Shown in pieces: positions 17,415 to 28,960 of a DNA stretch of 48,083 bases; within the stretch, counting starts at the first letter, position 1, and every line of letters starts with the position of its first letter. Both the position numbers and the translations under genes were made by a program. The DNA is from Lachnospiraceae bacterium. GTDB taxonomy: Bacteria; Bacillota; Clostridia; Lachnospirales; Lachnospiraceae. The notes under the pieces are model-generated. The model was not told the DNA's origin. It saw only the letters and a list, made by a program, of their open reading frames with translations, and did not search any database. The DNA lies in NCBI GenBank assembly GCA_021203465.1, contig JAJQBC010000108.1, positions 21,837 to 69,919 of the forward strand. The letters run 5' to 3'.

Positions 17415-20400
17415 ATGCGACTGTTTTCATCAAAAAAAATCTGTATCATTCTGGCTGCGGCGGGCATTCTGCTGGCCGGCGTCCTCGTGGGCGCCTCGGC
17501 CATGCTGAAGGCCTCTTCCCTGCAGACCTTCAGCGAGGAGGGCTATGTCCTGACGGTGGAGCAGGGCGAGGACGAGCTGGTCGAAAATCAGCAGTACTGG
17601 TTCTCGGCGGGCAGCACCTGGACCGGCAGCGGCGTCTCCGAGGTCTCGTTCCGCAGCACGGACGGCGAGCAGGTCGTAGTGGACAGCGACAGCTTTATCC
17701 ACTACGGGAGCAGCTCCCTTGCGGCGCTCTCGGACAGCGTGATCGCGGATATGGATGAATACCTTGACGGCGTCATCGGATGCTACAGCCTCGAGGCGGG
17801 CAATACGCTCGTCTGGGACGGGAGCTTATTTACGATCGCCTCCGGGGACGGGGAACAGTCTTTTGAAAACTTTATCTGGAAGAACAGTGAGCTGCGCTAT
17901 CTGTTGGGCTCGCCGGAGCTCACGATCACCTTCGCGGATGGGAGCACGCAGACGCTTACGGGCGGTTTTCTGGAGATCTACTACGTGGAGAGCGATATGG
18001 AGATCGCGCGCTTCAGCGACGGCGAGCAGGCATGGCAGGTGGTGACGGTCGGCTGTACGGTGACCTTTGCGAACGGCGTCGTGCTGGACTGTGAGACCGG
18101 TGAGATCTTAAGGCCGGACGGGGAGTCGGAGGACTCCGGGGACGGGGAGAGTTCCGGAAGCGGCACGGTCTCGAACATGTCGCTCTCTTCCATCGACCTG
18201 TCTTCGACAGAGTACAGCACGCTCGGCACGTCCTCCGCGTCGGGCGGCCTTAGCGGCATCGCCCCGACCTTCAATTTCACGATCTATAACGGTGCGGACG
18301 GTGCAGACGGTGTGGACGGAGAGAGCGGGGAAACCGGGGCCGCGGGCGCGGACGGCGCGCAGGGCGCGGACGGCGCGGCGGGCGAGGACGGTTCGGACGG
18401 CTCGCTCGGCAGCGGTGGCGCGGGCGGCGTGACCGACCTGACGATCACGAACGGCACCGTGGAGTCCGGAGATAATTACTATACCGGCAAGCCGGAGGTC
18501 GAGATCGCCGTGGAAGACGGCGAGGAACTCTGGGATATCATGGGAGAGGGTACCTTCTCGCTCGTCTACGACGAGGAGAGCTACGAGACGATCGATCCGA
18601 CGACGGAGAATGCCTATATTTATCTCTATAATGTGGAGACCGGTGAGATCGTGCAGGAGTGGAGAAACCAGACGATCACCTCGGAGGCGCAGCCGTTCAG
18701 CATTCACAGCGGAGATCTGGACGACGTGACGCTGGAGTACGGGACGACCTACGCGCTCGTGGTCGTGGACACCTACTCGGTGGGCGGCACGACCTACACG
18801 ACGCGGGTCATGGAGCGCATGTTCACGACGGACGACTCCGGCATCTCGGCGGTGCTGACGGAGCGGACGGATTCCACCTTCACAGCCTCGGTGAGCGCGC
18901 TCGACGGCTACAGCGAGGTCACGAAGGTCGTGGCGACGCTGACCGCGTCGGACGGGACGGTCTATACGAAGACCTTCGATAGTACGGCCGATTTTGCGAA
19001 CCTCAGCCTGAGTGAACTCACGGTCGAGGGAGAGAGTGACCCGGTGGATCTTACGAGCAACACCGACTATACCGTGGAGCTCGCGGTCACCTATAAGATG
19101 GAGAGCAGCAGTACCGCGGAGAGCACTTTCAGCCTGAGCTGGACGACGCTGAAACAGCAGCCGCAGATCGGCGGCGTGAGCCTGGTCTCCGGCACCGGCT
19201 ATCTGACCGCGAAGCTGCTCGGAGACTATGATAGTTCGGCCTACGGCAGCGTCTCCGACCCGGACGGCGCGCTCGAGTCGGTGACCTACTATCTCTATAC
19301 GGCGAGCGGCCTGCAGAGTATCGGCACGCCGCTTACCTACAGCACGACGACGGGCGGGGCGGCGACCTTCGAGGTCAGCGGCGATCTCCTGCAGAACAAT
19401 GCGGTCTACTATGTGCTGGCGCAGTACACCTGGAACGACGGCTCCGCTTCCATCACGAAGTATGTCTGGGAGTCGAATTCCGCGAAGAACGACCTCGATG
19501 ATGTGCTGACCAGCTATGATCTCAGCGGGCTCGACGGCCTGGCCTGGGACAGCGCGACGGCGAAGACCGGCCTCGGCGTCAGCATGTCCTACAGCGGCGC
19601 GGGCACCGGCATCTACAATCTGGCGGGCGGCTCGTCCGGCGGGGACGGCAGCGAGGGCACGACCTACGACTCCATCATGGGCTCTGTGACAGTTACGCTG
19701 AACGGGCTGACGCTGAGCGTCGACTATGAGCACGAGCTCGACCTGGTGATCACGGACTGGGAGACCTATGAGAAGACGCTCACCTTTACGGACTGCGGCG
19801 GTATCCAGGGCAATATCGAGGGCACCTTCGCGCTGCCCATCGATCTGGACGGGCTGCTGGGCGGCACGACCTACGTGATGACGCTGAGCGGCTATGTGTA
19901 CGGGAGCGACGGGGTCGCCACCTATCAGACGATCGGCTCGCTGACGCTGCGCACGGATACCTCCATGACGATCGAACTCGGCATGGCGAAGGCCAGCTCC
20001 GGCGGGATCGGCGTCAGCTTCTGGATCGGCGACGAAACGCAGGCGACGGCGACCGGCCTTACAAACTACGCGGATGCGGACAAGGATACCTATTATGAGA
20101 ATACAGACGCCTCCTACCGCAATATCAGCAGCATCACCTTCCTGCTCTACGCGGGCAAGTATGAGACGACGGAGAGCCTTTCCAGCGCGGATCTGATCGG
20201 CAGCGTCGAGGTCTACGCGACGGATTCCTCCGGCGAGAAGCGGGAGGTGACCGCGGGCTACAGTCCCTTCTACGAGGATTTTTACGGCGAGAACGCCTTT
20301 ACGAGCGGGAAGAATACCGTCGGTGTGGGCGAGGAATTTGAGTACCAGTTTGTCACGACCGCGGGTGACACCGTGACGGAGAGCTATCTGGAGACGCTGG

Positions 20401-23400
20401 ACGAGACGGTTTTCACGATCGTGGCCAGCGTGTGCTACGACTACACCTATGACCGCTATCTCGACGGGACGGGCATCTACGACTACATTCTCGCTACTCA
20501 GGCGCAGGTCTACAATGAGCTCGACCTGACCGGCACGACCATCGTGTCGGTGCAGTACGCGTCGCGCCCGATCTCCCCGAATCGCGTGAAGGGGAGCGAC
20601 AGCAAGGGCATGGCGGTGACGGAGATCCTCAATTCGTCCGCGGGAGAGTGGAATCAGACGAGTGATAACACAGCCTTCGACCCGGCGCTTGAGTCGGACA
20701 CGGCGGTCGGCCTCGACCTCAGCACTTACTATTATGAGACGGACGCCGACGACCCGATGGCGGTCTATGTCCAGTTCTACGGCACGACCTACACGAATTA
20801 CCGGGACGAGTGGTCGAACAACTTAAGCGAGGACGGCAATGCGAAGACCGCGGACGATGAGGGCTATATCTTCCCCTTCAAGCTCACCTTCTATATGACG
20901 GAGGATGGGACGGCGAGCGGCACCCCGCGCACGGCAAAGGATATGGAGATGCCGCATGTCTATCTCTTCCCCTACAGCGATGAGATGGAGGGTACCCTGA
21001 CGGCGGCCGGCTATCAGTCGATAGACAACTGGAATGATGAGCTGGCGGTTGGCATTACGGTCGGCGGTGACACGCTGACGGTGGTGGCTGACCGCGGCTG
21101 GCGCTACCGCATCTACGATGAGGGTGAGGATGCCTGGATCGTCTATGTCGACAGCGACTTCCTCTGCCGCGGCACCTCCTATGTCTTCGCCTACGACGTG
21201 ATGATGGAGTACGACGACAGCGACGGCAACGACTATTTCTACTGGCCGGAGGATTACTATGAGAATCTCTGGATCGCGGGCGAGATCTACTCGAAGAACA
21301 CGGCGCTCAGCTCGGCGATCCTGAGCTTCGAGCGGCAGGCTCCGACGGTGGAGCTGCAGCTTCTCAGCAGCAGCTATACAACTTCGAGCTACGGGAAGGA
21401 TGTCTGGAAAATCTATCTGAACGATCCGGACGGCGCGCTGCTCACGGAGTCCCTGCTGGGCTACGGCACGGACTATGACGAGGAGGTCGGCGGCGATATC
21501 CGCGGCAGCTCGGGCTACAGCATCGGCACCAGCCAGGGCTCGGACGGCAGCTTCAGCCAGTATGTCCATGTGAACCTGACTGTGGGTACGGATACATATG
21601 ATCTCACCTACCGGTCGATCGACACGACGGACAGCACCTATAATGGACGTGTAGTCGCGTACTTTACGGATTCGCCCAGTATTACGAGCCGGAGGACAAA
21701 CGATATCACGATCATGGAGAGTTTTGTGGATCTGCTGCGGGATTCGACTACGCAGGGGATGACCGTCACGATCGATCATCTCTATGGCGGCGGCGTCTTC
21801 TACTCCTGGCAGGCGGGCTACCGGCTGATTGACGACTACAATCCGACGAACTATGAGGATACGATCGTGCTGGCCGAGCACCGCTATACCGGGCCTTCCA
21901 CGTGGGCTGTGTCCCAAACCGGCGCTACGGAGAGCACACTGTCGGCCACGGGCGGCGTCACGAGCAGCAACTCTGTGACGAACAGGTACACGCTGACAAC
22001 GGAGGTCAGCGAGGAGGACGACAATGAGGTGACGGTCACCTTCATTCCGGACGATTCGAATACGAACTCCTCGGAGCCGTTGTATCGGATCGCGGCTGTA
22101 CAGATATCGGCGGCTGTGACTTATGCGGATACGTCAAAAGGGACAGACACTCTGGAGACCACGCTCTGGAAGACTGTCAGCGTGAGCGGGCAGTATTATT
22201 CCTTCGGCTTCTATATCACGGACTTTGACAACTCGGGGGCGAATGAGGATGCGCCGTTCAGCTCCGGGGATACGCTGACCTTCACCTACACCTTCTACTA
22301 TGACAACGGGGAGCGCGTGTCGGAGGTGAAGGATAAAAGCTACTATGCGCTGAAATCGGTCAACCGTCTCTATAATTACAGCAACGCCTATGTGACGCTG
22401 AAGCTGAGCGACGGCGAGACGGCGATCAGCGGTTACAGCAACCGGGCGCTCAGTTCGTTCTATCAGATCGCAGCGGGTTCGCCCTCGATTGAGGCAACGA
22501 CAGTTGAATCCATCTATGGGACGGATGCCGATCTGACAGAGAACAGCTATCTGAGCTCCGTGACCCAGACCTATACGATCACAGCCGCGCCCTTTGCGAG
22601 CCTGATCGAGGAGGGCGAGACGTCCGTCACCCGCACGGAGTCGCTGAAGTACGGCGACGCGGAGAACGGCGGCTATGACAATTATCTCGTGACGGAGCTT
22701 TGTGAGCTTGGCAAGCTGGAGGTCACCGCGTCGACGACGGTTGGCTCCATCGCGCCTTCGATCGGCACGATGAGCGTGGACGAGGGTCTGACGGAGAAGA
22801 TCGTCTCGCTGACGATCGACAACTACAGCCTGATGGATTATCCGCAGGACGAGTATCTTCACCTCTACTACGCGCTCTATGAGGTCGGGGAGGACAAGAG
22901 CGTGTCGCTGGTCGGCGTGATGCTCGGAGAGAGTTCGGACTATGCGGACGTGGCGGATCGCCTGATCACGCTGACAGGGCTGAGCCCCGGGACGACCTAC
23001 CGGCTCTATGTCTACTATAAGGACACGCGTGGGATGACTTCGACGACCGAGTCGTACTATACGGACGAGACCCTCTTCGGGTCTTCGAACTTAAATGCCT
23101 ATACGGCAGCAGGCGGCTACGGCACGTTCATCACGGTCGACGATGATGAGGATCTGGTCGAAGCGCTGGCGGAGGTCTTTATGGCTGACATTACAAAGCC
23201 GGCATCCAATGAGGCGAATGGGTATTTCAAGAAGATCACCGGTATGGATCAGCACCTGGTGACGGCGGGCAGCTACTCCGGCGGAGAGTATATCGAGGCG
23301 GTCTACGACTATTATAAGGAATTCACGACGCCGGACGGTATCGTGGTCACGAGCATGGAATTCAAATTGCCGAACAACCAGAGCTCCTCGTCATATTACT

Positions 23401-24851
23401 CCTACTTCGCGAGCACGACGGACGATCCGACCACGAGTGAAATGTGGCTGACCATCAGCGCGACGGCTGCCTACCGGCAGGATGAGAACACGAAGCTCTA
23501 CTTCGTGATCGAGCGCCGCGGCGTGAACGAGACCGAGTAGAGCACCGTGCTGAGGCCGGAGGATTATCCGACGGAAGTGGCGAAAGAGGCCGGTATCTGG
23601 TGCGATATGGACAGCGGAACATTGCAGGACTATTACTATGAGAACTATGGAACAGAGCAGTCGGACGGCAGTTACACCGGCGACCTTCAGTACACGCCGA
23701 TGACCGCGGACAGTACGACCGCGACGCTGAAGCTCCGCTGCTATCCGGGCAGCATCATACAACCGGGCTACTACTATCGGGCGAAGGCCGTGATCTTCCA
23801 GTACGATTCGGACGGCAAGAATCCGCAGCTGGTCAGCCTTGGCAGCTCGACCAGTACGACGGCCTACCGCTCGTCGACGCGCTCCTGGGTCGACTACAGC
23901 TACAGCTCCTCGAACCAGCTGGTCCGTGTGACGAACATCAAGAAGGAGACGACGGGAACTGCAGCGGAACCGACGAGTACGATCACCGCCACGATCCGTG
24001 TGCAGTCGAGCTACTACACCTGGCTGGATCGCAGCTATTATCTGCGGCTGTGGAAGTATGACAGCAGTACGAAAGTGTGGGAGGTGGTGGATGATGATAA
24101 GTATTATGGAAGCGATACAAGCGGGAGCTATCGCACGAAAACCTACACGGTGGGAATCTCCTATACAGTGACCTTCCAGAATCTGGATCCGAGCACGACT
24201 TATATGCTGCGTTTCTACGGCCTCATGGATACGGACTATGACAATTATCTGAACATTCAGGACGACAGCGGAAACCTGCTGAGCACGAATGGCACTACAG
24301 CGATTTTTAAGGAACTGGATACTCATCTGGAGTGGGAAAATATCGGCGCGACGGCAGGCGCAAGCCTGAACACAAACCTGTGGACTCTGTATCAGACTTA
24401 TCTGGGCGGCAGCGGCAGCAGCACAGCACCCGGCACTACATACAATAACAACTGGGAGAGCGTCCTGCTGAGCCAGTCCTCCGAGATCACGACCTTCGCC
24501 TACGGGCAGTCGGCGACGATCGGTGAATACTACTACAAGCAGGTCAGCACGAGCAGCGTGACATTGTACTTCGAGAACCCGGTGAATCTTGGTGAGGTCG
24601 ACTACATCCTCTACACGATCACCTGGATCGGCGACTCGGACGAGGCCAGCGTGAGCGGTTCGGTGAGCGCCTCGACCGGCCTTGTATACGGAGAAAGCCT
24701 GGGAGGCGACGCAGCGCTGACGATCCCCAACCTGACGATCGACATGACGCAGGCGGGCACCTACGCGATACAGCTGCAGCTGTATAGTGACGATAGTTCT
24801 ACCCCGCTGGAAACACCGGATTCCATCAGCTTTACGATAGCTTCGCAGTGA
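17415..24851 (+). CDS. S3: giant N-anchored surface protein interrupted by one in-frame TAG
   Basis: Close paralogue of S2, 2478 positions if TAG codon 2042 is read through. N-terminus MRLFSSKK, transmembrane helix about 9-30, membrane-proximal domain with SFIHYG and SFENFI, collagen-like residues 293-338, then Fn3-like modules. The frame runs open from 17415 to a TAG at 23538-23540, and continues open in the same frame for 436 more codons to TGA at 24849-24851. The second part matches the C-terminal modules of S2, so both parts belong to one protein. In S2 the codon matching the TAG is TGG (Trp) in a DSEWEAV context, so TGG to TAG is the simplest origin. The GTG at 23547 has no ribosome-binding site, so separate translation is unlikely. 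Whether the product is truncated, suppressed or an artefact is open. Confidence 0.8.
18291..18428 (+). repeat. Collagen-like coding repeat in S3
   Basis: Gly-X-X tract for residues 293-338 (GAD, GVD, GES, GET, GAQ units), at the same place as in S1 and S2. Confidence 0.7.
23538..23540 (+). other. In-frame amber codon in S3
   Basis: Context GAG ACC GAG TAG AGC ACC GTG. Coding potential and homology to S2 are the same on both sides. It is the only stop in 2479 codons before the terminal TGA. The S2 alignment (IERRGVNETE against LERREEGSTDDSE, then the stop against Trp) suggests TGG to TAG. Confidence 0.75.
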
Positions 24852-24875
24852 TAGAAACAGAAGGAGGAAATGAGT

Positions 24876-26531
24876 ATGAGACTACTTAGCAGTCATGTAA
24901 AGAGACTGATCGCGGTCTTCGCGGTGCTCACGGTCGCCTGTTTTGGTATTGTGGGCGTGGCGGCGGCTCGGGTCGTCAGCGACCGGGGCGAGACCTGCGA
25001 GGTGTCCGCCAGCAGCGTGATTTACGACAATGCATACAATCCCGTGGAGCTGACGCAGAGCGGCACAGTCAGCAAGAGCTGGGACGGTATTTACTACTTA
25101 AGTTCCGGCGGTGAGAAGTACAGCCTCGGGACGAGTAATGTGATCTATGAGGCAGACAATAATGAGGTCGTCCTGCTCGGAGGCGGCTACCAGATTTACG
25201 AGGACAGCAGCGTGCGCGTCCTGTCCGATTACGCGACCCTGTCATGTCTGAACTCCAACTATGTCAAGCTGTCCGACAGCGAGTATCTGATCACGGGCGG
25301 CAATATTACGGACGACGGCGGCTATGTGGAGACGACGGATTACCTCTACATGTGTCTGGACAGCTCCAATAACACGCGTCTGCTGAGCGTGGACCTGAAT
25401 GTAAAGATCGTCGGGACGGTCACGGTGGAGAACGATGAGGGGCTCGCCTTCAACCCGACCGACGCGACCGTCACCTTCGGCGACGCGCTGATCAGCGTCG
25501 CGAACGCGATCACGGCGAGCACGACGAGCGACAATGAGGGAACCGTCATCAGCTCGGACGACGCGGTGGACGGCGTCTACAATATCACCGTCTACGGCGG
25601 AAACGGCGGTGCAGGCGGAAACGGCGGCACGGGCGGAACGGGTGGAACCGGTGGTACCGGAGGCACGGGCGGAACCGGAGGCGCAGGTGGCACAGGCGGC
25701 GACGGAGGCACAGGCGGAACCGGAGGAGCAGGCGGCGACGGCGGGACCGGCGGCCGCGGCGGAAACGGCCTCTCGAACAACAGCGTCTCCGTATCGACAG
25801 CCTCCTCCTATATGTATCTGCGGAGTGTCGATGCCTCGACCTACGGCGTCGCGGTGGAGTATCTGGTCGTGGACGGCGCGGGCGAGTACACAGTGCCGAC
25901 GCTGCTGGCCTATCCCTACGGGAGCTATGACAGCGCGGAGGAGGCCTATGCGGATTACGTGCAGAACGGCGACGATTCGTCGGTGGTCGCGATGGTGGTC
26001 TCCGAGGACAATACCTCGGTCAACATGACCGGCCTGACCTATGGTACGCGCTATATGCTCGCGCTGGGCAATGTCGACACCGACGGAACTTTCACCTCCT
26101 GCGATACGCTCTCCTTTACGACGGAGGACTTAAGTGCGAGCCTGCAGGTGACGGCGGTGAATAAGACCTCGCTGACGGTCGAGGCGAGCATCACGAGCAC
26201 CTTTGAGGTCGCGGACGGCTACGGCTTCTACTTTGTGGTCTACGGCAGCGCTTCGGGAGTCATTTATAGCAGTAAGGTCTCAGATCAGGAGCTGAGCGAG
26301 CTCAAGTCCTCCTCCGGCTACAGTGGGACCTGGACGCTGGAGAAAGAGAATGGTTTTGCGGACTGCTCCGACGCGACGGTGACGGTGGCGCTCTGCTACG
26401 GGAAGAGCGCAAATGTGACTGCCGCGGCTAACGGCAGTCTGGAGTCCGACACCGCGGCAGCGGACCGCAAGGCCTACGATATCTGCCAGAACCGCTACTA
26501 CTCATCGGCGAGTGCATCCGGCGGCAATTGA
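24876..26531 (+). CDS. S4: N-anchored surface protein with Gly-Gly-X tract
   Basis: Protein of 551 residues just upstream of the ATPase genes. N-terminus MRLLSSHVKR, then a transmembrane helix (about 11-31). Residues about 33-235 form an exposed domain rich in beta strand; it resembles the S5 body in style, with repeated Y/L...SG..Y patterns, more than it resembles S1-S3. Residues 241-298 are nearly pure Gly-Gly-X. A beta-sandwich, Fn3-like C-terminal half (LTYGTRYMLALGNV signature) follows, ending without a second anchor. I chose ATG 24876, 8 bases after AGGAGG; ATG 24870 lies only 2 bases from it. The A-L-A region after the helix could be read as a signal-peptide cleavage site (VGVAAARVV), so release from the membrane is possible. 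Function unknown. Confidence 0.8.
   Translation: MRLLSSHVKRLIAVFAVLTVACFGIVGVAAARVVSDRGETCEVSASSVIYDNAYNPVELTQSGTVSKSWDGIYYLSSGGEKYSLGTSNVIYEADNNEVVLLGGGYQIYEDSSVRVLSDYATLSCLNSNYVKLSDSEYLITGGNITDDGGYVETTDYLYMCLDSSNNTRLLSVDLNVKIVGTVTVENDEGLAFNPTDATVTFGDALISVANAITASTTSDNEGTVISSDDAVDGVYNITVYGGNGGAGGNGGTGGTGGTGGTGGTGGTGGAGGTGGDGGTGGTGGAGGDGGTGGRGGNGLSNNSVSVSTASSYMYLRSVDASTYGVAVEYLVVDGAGEYTVPTLLAYPYGSYDSAEEAYADYVQNGDDSSVVAMVVSEDNTSVNMTGLTYGTRYMLALGNVDTDGTFTSCDTLSFTTEDLSASLQVTAVNKTSLTVEASITSTFEVADGYGFYFVVYGSASGVIYSSKVSDQELSELKSSSGYSGTWTLEKENGFADCSDATVTVALCYGKSANVTAAANGSLESDTAAADRKAYDICQNRYYSSASASGGN
25596..25769 (+). repeat. Gly-Gly-X coding repeat in S4
   Basis: About 19 successive GGX triplets (X is mostly Thr, also Ala, Asp, Asn, Arg) written as near-identical ggcggnacn units, a sequence prone to slippage and length variation. 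It is coding: the frame stays open through and past it. Confidence 0.85.
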
Positions 26532-26566
26532 ACATAAAGAGAGAGAAAAAGTTTAAAGGAGAATGA

Positions 26567-26818
<252 letters not shown>

Positions 26819-26839
26819 AGGGACGCGGAGGAAGTACAT

Positions 26840-27625
26840 ATGTGGTTACTATTTTTCGTGGTTGTCCTCGTGATATCCGCGCTGATGGTCTTCCTGCTCA
26901 TCTCGATCCGGCTGCTCGCAGGCCAGGCGAAGGACCAGCTGAACCGCTATTTCCTGAAGAATCTGGAGACCTACTCCAGACTCGCGGAGAATAAGAGCGC
27001 CGAGATCGACGAGCTCGAGCGGCAGGAACAGGAGCTGAAGGGCCGTATGGAGAACATGCAGGCCCGCATGGAGGCGATGGCGGAGGCGGACAAGAGCCGC
27101 ATGCGCGCGCCGTCTGTGGGCGGAGCGTCTGTGGAAGTTCCCTCCGGCGGGGCAGCCTACCGCGACGCCGGTTTCCTCGAGGATTACGCCTATGTGCGCA
27201 GGAATATGAAGCTGAACTGGAAGGAGCGCGTGCGCGCGCTGCTCGCGGAGCTGAAGGAGGAGCAGGACCCGCAGCTCGCACTGTGCCGCGGTATGCTCGA
27301 AAAGCTTCCGGAGAACCGGCTCTACGATATGGTGACGCTCTCGGATGAAGACCAGACGTCGCTGCTTGGGGAGCTGTTCGACGAGCGGGAGAAGGCCTTC
27401 CTCAGCGAATGGCTCGACAGGCGGGGGAGCTTTGATCTGCTTGCCTTCCGCAGCGACCTGACAGACTATGTCAGGGGACATGAAAACCAGGTCTACATCC
27501 GCACGGGAAATCCCGAGGAGGTGGCGGAGCTGGAGAGCGGGCGGGTGCATGTGCTCTATGACGAAGGAGTGCACGAGGGTGTGTGCGTCTCATACAAAAA
27601 TACGGTTTACGACTTTAGTATTTAG
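26840..27625 (+). CDS. b-delta fusion-like peripheral stalk subunit
   Basis: Protein of 261 residues in the place where F-ATPase operons have b and delta. Residues 4-26 are a transmembrane helix. Residues about 30-90 are a charged coiled coil (ENKSAEIDELERQEQELK and onwards), as in subunit b. After a Gly/Ser/Pro linker (about 91-110) comes a mostly helical region, and the C-terminus (HEGVCVSYKNTVYDFSI) matches the delta signature of the type GG..I..G..V.D.S. The protein stops right there, without the short basic tail usual for delta. b-delta fusions are known in Actinobacteria; this one looks independent and reduced. In F-ATPases this subunit links the membrane to the top of alpha3beta3 and resists torque. 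It ends in TAG; alpha starts 9 bases later in the same frame. Confidence 0.75.
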   Translation: MWLLFFVVVLVISALMVFLLISIRLLAGQAKDQLNRYFLKNLETYSRLAENKSAEIDELERQEQELKGRMENMQARMEAMAEADKSRMRAPSVGGASVEVPSGGAAYRDAGFLEDYAYVRRNMKLNWKERVRALLAELKEEQDPQLALCRGMLEKLPENRLYDMVTLSDEDQTSLLGELFDEREKAFLSEWLDRRGSFDLLAFRSDLTDYVRGHENQVYIRTGNPEEVAELESGRVHVLYDEGVHEGVCVSYKNTVYDFSI

Positions 27626-27634
27626 GAGAAAAAG

Positions 27635-28960
27635 ATGGGAAATTACGTGGAAGAACTGGTGACGAACAAACTGAATGAGATAAAGTCCCGGAACAACGAG
27701 TACGAGGTCGGACACATCATTTCCGTGCGCGAGTACATCCTCGAGGTCAGCGGCCTCGAGGGCGCGGCTTTCCATGAGCGCGTGGTTGTCTCGGGGCATT
27801 CGGATGGCTATGTAATCGCGATCCGGCGCAGCTCCGTGGTGGTCGCGCTGGTGCAGAGGAGGGGCAGTATTTATGTTGGCGACGAGGTCATCGCGACCGG
27901 GAAGGAATTCTGCCTCGCCTACGACGATCAGGCGATCGGCCATGTCGTCAATATGAACGGCGAGGACGTGCTGACGGGCAAGATGCTCGAACACACCGAG
28001 GAGATGCGCATCGAGAACCCGACGACGCCGATCATGGACCGCACGAGCGTGAACCGTCCGCTGGAGACCGGCCTCTCCGGCATCGACCTCATCTACCCGA
28101 TCGGCCGCGGCCAGCGCCAGCTGATCATCGGGGACAAGAAGACCGGCAAGACACAGATTGCGCTCGACGCGATCCTGAACCAGAAGGGGAAGGATGTCCT
28201 GTGTATCTATATCGCAATCGGAAAGACCAAGAAGAATGTCAAGGAGGTCTACTCCGAGCTGAACCGCAAGGGCGCGATGAAATACACGCTGATCCTCACG
28301 GCGCTGAATGACGACCTGCCGCCGGTGCTCTCGCTGACGCCCTACGCTGGCCTCGCAATCGCCGAGAAATATATGCTGCAGGGCCGCGACGTACTGGTCG
28401 TGATCGACGACCTCTCGCGCCATGCGGACTGCTACCGCGAGATCAGCCTGCTGACCGGCAAGGTGCCGGGCCGCGACGCCTACCCGCCGGATATTTTCTA
28501 TACCCATTCGCGGCTGCTCGAGAAGGGCTGCCAGCATAAGTGCGGCGGTTCGATCACGATCCTGCCGATCGTCGAGACGAGGGGCGGTGACATCACCGAC
28601 TACATCTCGACGAACATCATTTCGATCACCGACGGGCAGATCGTGCTCTCGAAGAAGAGCTTCGACCGCGGCGAGAAGCCGGCCATCAACTACGGCCTCT
28701 CTGTATCCCGCCTCGGCGGCGCGGTGCAGACCGGGCCGATGAAGAAGCTGGGCGCGCGTGTGCGCCGCGAACTCCTGAGTTATCTCGAGACGCGCGAGGT
28801 CTACGAGCTCGCGAACGTCGACGAGATGGGCAAGGAGCTGCAGGACCGCTTAAAGCAGGGCGCGAAGCTGCTGAAGGGACTCGGCCAGTACAAGTACAGC
28901 CCGCTCTCCCAGGAGGAGATCATTCAGAAATTCGAAGACATTTACGGGGAGAAAGCATGA
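27635..28960 (+). CDS. atpA: F1-type ATPase alpha-like subunit, C-terminally shortened
   Basis: Non-catalytic nucleotide-binding subunit of an F1 hexamer, 441 residues against about 500 in the usual alpha. Walker A is GDKKTGKT (166-173; classical GDRQTGKT). Walker B lies in VLVVIDDLSRHADCYRE with Asp258-259, followed by a PGRDAYPPDIFYTHSRLLE-type block. SITILPIVETRGGDI and TNIISITDGQI are clear alpha signatures. The catalytic arginine finger is kept as Arg359 in GLSVSRLGG, which reaches the beta active site. The protein ends shortly after YSPLSQEEI, so about 60-70 residues of the C-terminal helical domain are missing. The crown region near residues 90-130 is also shorter than usual. TAGGAGA precedes the start; the stop overlaps gamma by 4 bases (ATGA). 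Confidence 0.95.
   Translation: MGNYVEELVTNKLNEIKSRNNEYEVGHIISVREYILEVSGLEGAAFHERVVVSGHSDGYVIAIRRSSVVVALVQRRGSIYVGDEVIATGKEFCLAYDDQAIGHVVNMNGEDVLTGKMLEHTEEMRIENPTTPIMDRTSVNRPLETGLSGIDLIYPIGRGQRQLIIGDKKTGKTQIALDAILNQKGKDVLCIYIAIGKTKKNVKEVYSELNRKGAMKYTLILTALNDDLPPVLSLTPYAGLAIAEKYMLQGRDVLVVIDDLSRHADCYREISLLTGKVPGRDAYPPDIFYTHSRLLEKGCQHKCGGSITILPIVETRGGDITDYISTNIISITDGQIVLSKKSFDRGEKPAINYGLSVSRLGGAVQTGPMKKLGARVRRELLSYLETREVYELANVDEMGKELQDRLKQGAKLLKGLGQYKYSPLSQEEIIQKFEDIYGEKA

Noticed and set aside
23547-24851. Separate 434-residue gene downstream of the S3 stop
   Set aside because: The GTG has no ribosome-binding site, there is no intergenic space, and the sequence continues the S2-like modules in the same frame.
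25596-25769. Possible CRISPR or non-coding tandem repeat
   Set aside because: The unit is 9 bases, there are no spacers, and the frame stays open with Gly-Gly-X coding.
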